In this document: piece after piece, positions 1 through 3,906 of the stretch
Layout: every line of letters begins with the position of its first letter
How positions within the stretch are numbered: position 1 is the first letter of the stretch
DNA from: Elusimicrobiota bacterium
GTDB lineage: Bacteria > Elusimicrobiota > Elusimicrobia > UBA1565 > UBA9628
DNA: 5,195 nt
Direction: 5' to 3'
Assembly (NCBI GenBank): GCA_023249695.1
Contig: JAHFCD010000153.1
Location: 1 to 5,195, forward strand
Notes under the pieces: model-generated
Databases searched by the model: none
Told to the model about the DNA's origin: nothing
Seen by the model: only the letters and a program-made list of their open reading frames with translations
Program-made: the position numbers and the translations under genes

Positions 1-44
1 ATCAGCCGGCACAAGGTCGGGGCGAAGGCGCGCAGGTCCCGCAT
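1..44 (-). CDS. Possible start of a truncated downstream gene (N-terminal 14 codons only)
   Basis: An ATG complementary to 42-44 opens a frame that runs without a stop to the window edge and reads MRDLRAFAPTLCRL before it is cut. It begins 16 bases after the stop of the secreted-protein gene at 61-1215, on the same strand, so it would be the next gene of that transcript. No convincing Shine-Dalgarno sequence precedes it, and 14 codons are too few to assign a family. The mix of basic and hydrophobic residues would suit the N-terminus of a membrane or cytosolic protein. The alternative is that this is simply non-coding downstream sequence. Confidence 0.3.
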   Translation of the reverse strand, partial: MRDLRAFAPTLCRL

Positions 45-60
45 CGCTGGGGCGCGGCTC

Positions 61-1215
61 TCAGCGCTTGAGCTTGCCGTCCGAGGCGCAGGCGTCGAGC
101 CCCTTGGCCTCGTCCTTCTTGAGCTCGTCGTACCACTTCGGCCCGTTGCGGTTGACGTAGCACAGCCAGCGCACGGAGTACTGCTGCGCGACGCATTTCG
201 CATCCTCGCCGAGGGGGGTGAGCGTATCCTTGCCGCCCTTCCCATCCTTGCCGTCCTTGGTTTCGGCTTGGATGACGGCCGCCAGCGAGGGAAGGTACCG
301 GCTCAGGCGGTCGCGGATCTGGCCCTTCGCGCCCGGGTCGCTGCCGGCCGTGCGCGGGTCGCCGAAGCTCATGACCAAAGAATAGCCGCGCAGCGCCGCC
401 CGGCGCAGGCTCTCGGGATTCGACGGGTTGCCCCAGATCGTGGCGAGGGTGATCCCGGAAAGGTCGTGGGTGTGGACGCTGGCCAGGACCTCGGCGGCGC
501 GCTCGCGCGCCTCGAGCGGGGTCTTGGGGTCGAGCAGGACCTCGCTGACCGTCTTGGCGAAGAACTTATCGCGGCCCTTGATCTCCTCCATGAGGTCCAA
601 GGCTCGCTTCGCGGTCTTGATGTGAGGCGATTTGGCCAGGGCCTTGAGCGTCTGCACGACGACGAGCATGGGCTGAAAGACCTTGCCGCCGGTGAACTCC
701 GTGCACGCGTAGCGGCCGATCTGCGGGGCTTCCACCGAGTACCGGCAATTGCCCCGCCAGGCCGCGTCGATGCGGGCGGGATCGGCGCGCGGTGTCGGGG
801 AGCGCAAGGTCCCGCAGAAGCCGATCACGCCGGTGCTCGGCTCGGCGAAGCGCTCCGCGGGGTTGTCGCTGAGGCGGCCGTCGTCCTGGGCGGTGCCCTC
901 GTCCTTGTCGTGAAGCGAGATCTGGTCGAGGTGCAGCGCGGCGGCGACGAGGCGGAGGTATTGCTCCTCGACGTGCTCTTCCTGCGAATCGAGCGCCCAG
1001 TCCGCGGCGGGCGGGATCATGCAGTACAGGTACTTGGCCTTGCCGTCGAGGGTGTAGTCGACGGGAAAGCTCGTGCGCCGGATCACGCCGCTCTCGCGGG
1101 ATTCCCGCACGCCGCGGTAGAAGCCCTTCTTGTCCTGCTTCGGGGCGAGGGCCGCGGTGTCCTGGGCGGCGGCGGGGACGGCGAGAGAGAGGAGGAGGAG
1201 GGCGAGGGGTTTCAT
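61..1215 (-). CDS. Secreted protein of unknown family, 384 residues, seven cysteines
   Basis: I do not recognise the family. Residues 1-17 form a classic Sec signal peptide (MKPLALLLLSLAVPAAA, cleavage before Q18), so the mature protein of about 367 residues should be periplasmic or exported. The mature part has seven cysteines (65, 134, 157, 171, 341, 352, 376), compatible with three disulfides. Residues 185-280 look alpha-helical and weakly repetitive, reminiscent of HEAT-like helical pairs, but no repeat consensus is firm. Residues 319-331 are a Lys/Asp/Gly-rich low-complexity linker before a C-terminal cysteine-containing piece. The start is supported by AGGAG at 1220-1224, four bases before the ATG, and by the signal peptide beginning there. 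A good sigma70-type promoter lies at 1242-1270. The gene is probably first in its transcript, followed by the possible gene at 1-44. Reality of the gene is near certain; its function is unknown. Confidence 0.9.
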   Translation of the reverse strand: MKPLALLLLSLAVPAAAQDTAALAPKQDKKGFYRGVRESRESGVIRRTSFPVDYTLDGKAKYLYCMIPPAADWALDSQEEHVEEQYLRLVAAALHLDQISLHDKDEGTAQDDGRLSDNPAERFAEPSTGVIGFCGTLRSPTPRADPARIDAAWRGNCRYSVEAPQIGRYACTEFTGGKVFQPMLVVVQTLKALAKSPHIKTAKRALDLMEEIKGRDKFFAKTVSEVLLDPKTPLEARERAAEVLASVHTHDLSGITLATIWGNPSNPESLRRAALRGYSLVMSFGDPRTAGSDPGAKGQIRDRLSRYLPSLAAVIQAETKDGKDGKGGKDTLTPLGEDAKCVAQQYSVRWLCYVNRNGPKWYDELKKDEAKGLDACASDGKLKR

Positions 1216-1241
1216 GGGGCTCCTGGGCGTTCGGCCCTCGA

Positions 1242-1270
1242 AGCATACCCCGGCAAGCGGTTTCCGTCAA
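1242..1270 (-). promoter_or_regulatory. Sigma70-type promoter for the 384-residue secreted protein
   Basis: On the minus strand, TTGACG (1270-1265, five of six matches to TTGACA) is followed by exactly 17 bases and then TATGCT (1247-1242, four of six matches to TATAAT). Transcription would start near 1235, giving a leader of about 20 bases that contains the AGGAG ribosome site. A run of seven A residues (complement of 1301-1307) lies about 30 bases upstream of the -35 element. The call rests on sequence match and spacing only. Confidence 0.6.
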
Positions 1271-1327
1271 GGCGGGGAATAATCCGTTCCAGCACCGATG
1301 TTTTTTTGGTTCCCATTTCCCCCTCCG

Positions 1328-1357
1328 GGGTTTTGACATTTAAAAATATCAAAACCC
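1328..1357. repeat. AT-rich inverted repeat, 12-base arms, 6-base spacer
   Basis: The left arm GGGTTTTGACAT (1328-1339) and right arm ATATCAAAACCC (1346-1357) pair at 11 of 12 positions (single C-A mismatch at 1337/1348) around TTAAAA. Neither strand has a T-tract after it, so it is not a normal terminator. It lies about 60 bases upstream of the -35 element at 1265-1270, where a dyad-binding regulator or an RNA hairpin is possible. The left arm includes TTGACA, but no -10 element is found at suitable spacing. Confidence 0.6.
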
Positions 1358-1437
1358 TCGTCGTGAGAATGAAAAACGAATGAGATTAAGGGGGAAGGGC
1401 GCGTTCAGCCGCAGGGCGCCCGGGCTATCATGAGTGC

Positions 1438-1451
1438 TTCCAACGTTGGAA
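1438..1451. repeat. Perfect 14-base palindrome (candidate operator)
   Basis: TTCCAACGTTGGAA is its own reverse complement with no spacer. The AACGTT centre resembles the CG-centred palindromes bound by LacI/PurR-family repressors, but that resemblance is only suggestive. It sits 19 bases beyond the MORN-gene stop and about 170 bases upstream of the secreted-protein promoter, an awkward distance for simple repression. It could be a binding site or chance. Confidence 0.4.
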
Positions 1452-1470
1452 ACGCCGGGGAACGCGGACG

Positions 1471-1869
1471 CTAGGGGGCGAGCTTGTCGTCCTTGTAGTT
1501 GAGCGTCTTCTCGACGGCGCCGGCCTCGGTGAAGATCTTGGCGGGGCCGTCCTTCTTGCCGGCCTTGTAGGTCGTCTCGGACTCGAGCTTGCCGCTCAGG
1601 TAGAACTCCTTGCAGAGGCCGTCGAGGAGGCCGTCTTTGTAGCTGAGCTCGGCCTGGACCTTGCCCGACACGTAGTAGGTGACCGTGAGGCCGTTGAGCT
1701 TGTCGGCCTTGTAGCTTTCCTTGGCGTAGAGCTCGCCGGACTCGTAGAACATCTTGCCCGCGCCCTCGCGCACGCCCTTCTTGTAAGGAACTTCCGCGGA
1801 GACCTTGCCGCTGGGAAACAGCTCCTTCGTGATGCCGGACTTGACGGGCGCCTTGGTCGCTTTAGCCAT
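1471..1869 (-). CDS. MORN-repeat (YwqK-type) protein, 132 residues
   Basis: The protein is almost wholly built of five units of about 23-24 residues (roughly 15-36, 38-60, 61-84, 85-108, 109-131). Each follows a pattern like K-x-F/Y-Y-x-S-G-K/E-L-x(5)-Y-K-x-G-x-x-x-G; examples are FYESGELYAKESYK and FYLSGKLESETTYK. This is the MORN_2/YwqK-type repeat, which forms stacked beta-hairpins. Database names such as 'toxin-antitoxin system YwqK family antitoxin' are often attached to it, but no toxin gene is visible here and I do not adopt that role. There is no signal peptide or membrane segment, so it is probably cytosolic, with an N-terminal basic tail (MAKATKAPVK). AGGA at 1877-1880, seven bases before the ATG, supports the start. 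It begins 18 bases after the knottin lipoprotein gene and is likely co-transcribed with it. Its partner or ligand is unknown. Confidence 0.9.
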   Translation of the reverse strand: MAKATKAPVKSGITKELFPSGKVSAEVPYKKGVREGAGKMFYESGELYAKESYKADKLNGLTVTYYVSGKVQAELSYKDGLLDGLCKEFYLSGKLESETTYKAGKKDGPAKIFTEAGAVEKTLNYKDDKLAP

Positions 1870-1887
1870 GGGGCAATCCTACAAAAT

Positions 1888-2361
1888 CTATTGGCAGTAG
1901 CCGCTGTGGCAGGTCAAGGTGCCGCAGCACTGGGACGAGCCGCCGCAGCTCGCGCCCTGGCCGGAGCAGCTCGAGCCGCCGCCGCACACGCCGGCGGTGC
2001 AGGACAAGGTGCCGCAGCATTGGCCGGAGCTCGTGCACGAGGCGCCCTGGCCGTTGCAGCCGGTCGCGCCGGTGCAGACCCCGCCCGAGCAGGTCAAAGT
2101 GCCGCAGCACTGGGACGAGCTGGTGCAGGAGGTGCCGGAGCTCTGGCAGCCGCCGCCGGTGCAGACCTTGTTGGCGTTGCAGGTCAGCACGCCGCAGCAA
2201 TCCCCGCTCGAGCTGCAGCGCTGGTTCTGATTCTGGCAGGGGCCCGTCAGGTTGGGGTCGTAAGGCGGCTGGGGATCGCCGCCGCCGCCGCAGGCGAGCG
2301 CGAACGCGATCGGGGTGGCGAGCAAAGCCAGGCGCAGCCAGGTCCGGAGGGGGCGTTCCAT
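1888..2361 (-). CDS. Lipoprotein with four tandem knottin-like cysteine repeats, 157 residues
   Basis: Residues 1-23 are a lipoprotein signal peptide (basic RPLRTWLR, hydrophobic core, FALA then Cys24). Gly25 after the lipidated cysteine favours outer-membrane sorting. A Gly/Pro linker (25-41) leads to four units of exactly 30 residues starting at Cys42, 72, 102 and 132. Each has six cysteines spaced C-x6-C-x5-CC-x4-C-x4(5)-C, the cysteine order of inhibitor-cystine-knot peptides (conotoxin framework VI/VII, spider toxins) and of Dickkopf-like cysteine-rich domains. All 24 framework cysteines are present, implying twelve disulfides formed outside the cytoplasm. The unit core is S/G-Q-CC-G-T-L-T-C. 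The start fits the signal peptide and is the only Met nearby. There is no good Shine-Dalgarno, and a -10 element lies six bases upstream, so the mRNA is probably leaderless. The MORN-repeat gene follows 18 bases later. Function is unknown: adhesion, protease inhibition, toxin-like activity or a structural surface role are all open. Confidence 0.93.
   Translation of the reverse strand: MERPLRTWLRLALLATPIAFALACGGGGDPQPPYDPNLTGPCQNQNQRCSSSGDCCGVLTCNANKVCTGGGCQSSGTSCTSSSQCCGTLTCSGGVCTGATGCNGQGASCTSSGQCCGTLSCTAGVCGGGSSCSGQGASCGGSSQCCGTLTCHSGYCQ
1891..2238 (-). repeat. Four tandem 90-base units encoding the knottin repeats
   Basis: The units on the minus strand are 2238-2149, 2148-2059, 2058-1969 and 1968-1891, the last shortened because the gene ends after the sixth cysteine. 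The DNA itself is conserved: the stretch GTGCCGCAGCACTGGGACGA (plus-strand reading) occurs near 1919 and again near 2099, 180 bases or two units apart, with a close relative near 2009. This points to duplication within the gene rather than convergence at protein level. The first unit, nearest the lipid anchor, is the most divergent. Confidence 0.85.
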
Positions 2362-2367
2362 GGTTCT

Positions 2368-2396
2368 AGTCTAACTCCATTGCGGCGTTTATTCAA
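2368..2396 (-). promoter_or_regulatory. Putative promoter of the knottin-MORN operon, leaderless layout
   Basis: On the minus strand, TTGAAT (2396-2391) is followed by 17 bases and TAGACT (2373-2368). Each hexamer matches four of six sigma70 consensus positions. Only six bases (AGAACC) separate the -10 element from the ATG at 2361, so transcription would start at or next to the A of the start codon. The absence of a properly placed Shine-Dalgarno fits (a GGAG lies too far upstream). Confidence 0.45.
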
Positions 2397-2402
2397 GACC
2401 GT

Positions 2403-2442
2403 TCAAAACTAGGAAGGCCGGCCCATCTGGGCCGGCCTTCCT
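2403..2442 (-). terminator. Strong intrinsic terminator of the glycine-zipper gene
   Basis: A perfect 15-bp stem is formed by AGGAAGGCCGGCCCA (2411-2425) and TGGGCCGGCCTTCCT (2428-2442), with the innermost pair probably opening to give a four-base loop. Read on the minus strand it starts 18 bases after the stop codon at 2461-2463 and is followed by AGTTTTG, a short T-run at about 2409-2403. On the plus strand no T-run follows, so it acts for the minus-strand gene. It separates that gene from the knottin operon promoter just downstream. Confidence 0.8.
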
Positions 2443-2460
2443 GCGTGATATCGGGTGAGG

Positions 2461-2943
2461 CTACTTCGCGAGCATCTTCGACAGGAAGAACCCGCCGATG
2501 GCGCCCAGCAGGCCGCCGATGACGGCGCCGATCGGGCCGCCGATCAGCCAGCCGATTCCGGCTCCGGCCGCCGCGCCGCCGAGACCGTACATCAGGCCTT
2601 TGCCGCTGAAAATCTTTTTGAAGAAGCCGGGCTTGTCCTTGGCGCCTTTTTCGTCGGGGGTCATCTCCGGGGCCGGAACGACGGCCTTCATGGACGGGCG
2701 CGGGGCGTCCTTGGCCACGACGAGGCCGCCCGTCTTGAGGGCGCCGGCGGACGCGCTGTTGATGCGGCAGGCGGCGCCTTCGCAAGGGGGTTCGACGACG
2801 CCGCACGAGCCGCCGGTGCAGCCGTTGTCGTAGGTTCCGAGATTCCGGCCGGCTCCGCGAGCCTGATCGAGGGCGGCGTTTTGGGCCCAGGAGGGGGCCG
2901 CCAGAGCCAGGAGGACCGCCGCGAGACCTATTCGATTGACCAT
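2461..2943 (-). CDS. Secreted glycine-zipper protein with four cysteines, 160 residues
   Basis: Residues 1-20 are a Sec signal peptide (MVNRIGLAAVLLALAAPSWA, cleavage before Q21). A small cysteine cluster follows, C42-x4-C47-x6-C54-x4-C59, able to make two disulfides. Residues 65-105 are a Pro/Lys-rich, probably disordered linker. At 107-115 there is a basic amphipathic stretch (FFKKIFSGK). Residues 117-155 form a long Gly/Ala zipper with GxxxG spacing and repeated G-A/G-I pairs (GWLIGGPIGAVIGGLLGAIG), typical of self-associating transmembrane helices. The frame stays open far upstream of 2943, but only as a shadow of the SDR gene on the opposite strand. The signal peptide fixes the start. 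No Shine-Dalgarno is seen, and TATACT sits six bases before the ATG. The family was not recognised; glycine-zipper envelope proteins and pore-forming peptides share this look. Transcription is divergent from the SDR operon and ends at the 2403-2442 hairpin. Confidence 0.88.
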   Translation of the reverse strand: MVNRIGLAAVLLALAAPSWAQNAALDQARGAGRNLGTYDNGCTGGSCGVVEPPCEGAACRINSASAGALKTGGLVVAKDAPRPSMKAVVPAPEMTPDEKGAKDKPGFFKKIFSGKGLMYGLGGAAAGAGIGWLIGGPIGAVIGGLLGAIGGFFLSKMLAK

Positions 2944-2949
2944 AAAACC

Positions 2950-2955
2950 AGTATA
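2950..2955 (-). promoter_or_regulatory. -10 element TATACT placed for a leaderless glycine-zipper mRNA
   Basis: TATACT on the minus strand (2955-2950) matches TATAAT at five of six positions and is separated from the ATG at 2943 by only GGTTTT. Initiation would fall at the start codon. No good -35 hexamer is seen at 16-19 bases upstream, so an activator, another sigma factor or a weak promoter is possible. The divergent SDR operon begins 63 bases away on the other strand, so the 75-base gap 2944-3018 must hold both promoters. Confidence 0.4.
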
Positions 2956-3008
2956 GTCGTCCCGGCTCGACCTGACCTGAGGCATACTACCCGCACCGGT
3001 CTGGGCCC

Positions 3009-3013
3009 AAGGA
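3009..3013 (+). promoter_or_regulatory. Shine-Dalgarno site fixing the GTG start of the SDR gene
   Basis: AAGGA lies five bases before GTG at 3019. An in-frame TAG at 3016-3018 directly precedes that GTG, so no longer protein is possible, and the nucleotide-binding motif begins only ten residues later, so no later start fits. The GTG start is therefore well supported. Confidence 0.8.
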
Positions 3014-3018
3014 CCTAG

Positions 3019-3906
3019 GTGACAAAAACGCTCCCCGCCCTCCTTCTGACCGGCGCCACCGGGTCTATCGGACGGCGCCTCGCCCCCGCCTTGGGGGCCT
3101 CCTGGCGGGTGTTTCGGGCCTCCCGGACGGCCGCCGGGGAGGGGGCCTTGGACCTCGATTTGGCCGATCCCGACTCGATTCGCCGCTCCTTCGATGCCGC
3201 CGCCCCGAAGGTCGTCATCCACGCCGGCGCCGACTCCGACCCCGATTCCTGCGAGCAGGACCCCGACCGGGCCAAGCGCGTGAACGTGGACGCGGTGAAG
3301 ACCTTGAGCCTGCTGTGCGGCGCTTCCGGGGCCCGCCTCGTCCATTTCTCGACCGACCTCGTGTTCGACGGGGAGCGCGGCTGGTACTCCGAGGACGACG
3401 CTCCCCGCCCGCTCGGGGTCTACGCGCGCGGCAAGCTCGACAGCGAGGAGGCGGCGCTCGCGCGCGCTCCCGGCGCCGCGGTGCTTCGGATCTCGACCGC
3501 CTACGGCCGGCCGCTGGGCGGACGCCCCGGCTTCGTCGACGCCCTGCGCGCCAGGCTGGCGGCGGGCGAGCCGGTGACGGGATTCACCGATCAGTGGCGG
3601 ACCTCGACGGCCGCCGACCAGCTGCCCGAGGTGATCGCCAAGCTCCTGGCCGACCCCGACCTCGCGGGCGTCTTCCACTGGGGCGGGGCCGAGCGCGCGA
3701 CGCGCTTCGAGACCGCGGTGGCCTTCGCCCGCGTGATGGGCTTCGACGAGAGGCTCGTGCGTCCTGGCCGGGCCGTGGACGCGCGCTTCGCCTCCCCGCG
3801 CCCGCGCGACAGCTCTCTCGACTCCTCGCGGCTCGCCGCCGCGCTCGGCGTCGCCCCGCTGACCTACGAGATCGGCTTCAAGGCGCTCCAGGGGGCCTGG
3901 CGATGA
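3019..3906 (+). CDS. RmlD-like NAD(P)-dependent sugar-nucleotide SDR, 295 residues
   Basis: This is an extended short-chain dehydrogenase/reductase of the RmlD substrate-binding type. It has the glycine-rich nucleotide motif TGATGSIG (11-18), an acidic end of strand beta-3 (LDLDLAD, 44-50), and a VVIHAGADSDPDSCEQDPDRA segment (65-85) matching the N-A-A-x-T-x-V-D-x-A-E region of RmlD. HFSTDLVFDG (109-118, canonical STDYVFDG) and the catalytic Y135-x3-K139 pair (GVYARGKLDSEE) are present. The C-terminal RPRDSSLDSSRLAAALG (261-277) copies the family's closing RP-x-x-S-x-L-D-x-x-K/R-L motif. Length is normal for RmlD (about 290-300). Family members reduce dTDP-4-dehydrorhamnose or related keto-sugars in the cytosol. 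No rmlA, rmlB or rmlC is nearby, so the exact substrate is open and I give no symbol. The next gene overlaps by ATGA, which indicates coupled translation. Confidence 0.92.
   Translation: MTKTLPALLLTGATGSIGRRLAPALGASWRVFRASRTAAGEGALDLDLADPDSIRRSFDAAAPKVVIHAGADSDPDSCEQDPDRAKRVNVDAVKTLSLLCGASGARLVHFSTDLVFDGERGWYSEDDAPRPLGVYARGKLDSEEAALARAPGAAVLRISTAYGRPLGGRPGFVDALRARLAAGEPVTGFTDQWRTSTAADQLPEVIAKLLADPDLAGVFHWGGAERATRFETAVAFARVMGFDERLVRPGRAVDARFASPRPRDSSLDSSRLAAALGVAPLTYEIGFKALQGAWR

Larger units (their letters stand above)
1216..1470. other. Intergenic region with AT-rich patch and inverted repeats
   Basis: This 255-base gap between the MORN-repeat gene and the secreted-protein gene has no credible protein gene. 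It holds the promoter at 1242-1270, a T7 run at 1301-1307, an AT-rich imperfect inverted repeat at 1328-1357, and a perfect 14-base palindrome at 1438-1451. A 6-bp GC stem (GGGCGC at 1397-1402, GCGCCC at 1416-1421) with a 13-base loop lies downstream of the MORN gene. It could end that transcript, but it has no U-tract on either strand, so I do not call it an intrinsic terminator. Confidence 0.6.

Noticed and set aside
1319..1334. CCCC-TCC-GGGG followed by TTTT, resembling a small plus-strand terminator
   Set aside because: Four-pair stem, and no plus-strand gene upstream for it to terminate; the GGGG-TTTT is part of the longer dyad at 1328-1357.
1328..1360. TTGACA at 1333-1338 as a plus-strand -35 box
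   Set aside because: No -10-like hexamer at 16-18 bases and no plus-strand gene downstream before the convergent MORN gene.
268..1383. Long plus-strand open frame of 371 codons opposite the secreted-protein gene
   Set aside because: Ala/Arg/Gly/Val-rich translation with no domain, lying antisense to a gene with signal peptide, promoter and ribosome site; typical of high-GC DNA.
1397..1421. GGGCGC/GCGCCC hairpin as terminator of the MORN-repeat gene
   Set aside because: Stem of only six pairs with a 13-base loop and no T-run on either strand; kept only as a note in the intergenic entry.
1430..1474. Plus-strand 14-codon frame beginning ATGAGTGCT
   Set aside because: No ribosome site, includes the palindrome, and runs into the end of the MORN-repeat gene on the other strand.
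1471..1869. Calling the MORN-repeat gene an antitoxin
   Set aside because: The label comes from database naming of the YwqK group; no recognised toxin gene is present, so only the repeat family is claimed.
1919..2230. Plus-strand frame with periodic VPQHWxEL motifs
   Set aside because: The periodicity is inherited from the 90-base repeat on the other strand; the minus-strand reading has a lipobox and 24 conserved cysteines, this one has neither signal nor fold logic.
3315..3902. Upstream extension of the hydrolase frame to 578 codons
   Set aside because: It overlaps the SDR gene out of phase and is Arg-rich without domains; ATG 3903 with a ribosome site and membrane segments is the real start.
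3019..3906. Assigning the symbol rmlD/rfbD
   Set aside because: Motifs place it in the RmlD-like SDR family, but other dTDP-rhamnose genes are absent and related SDRs have other substrates.
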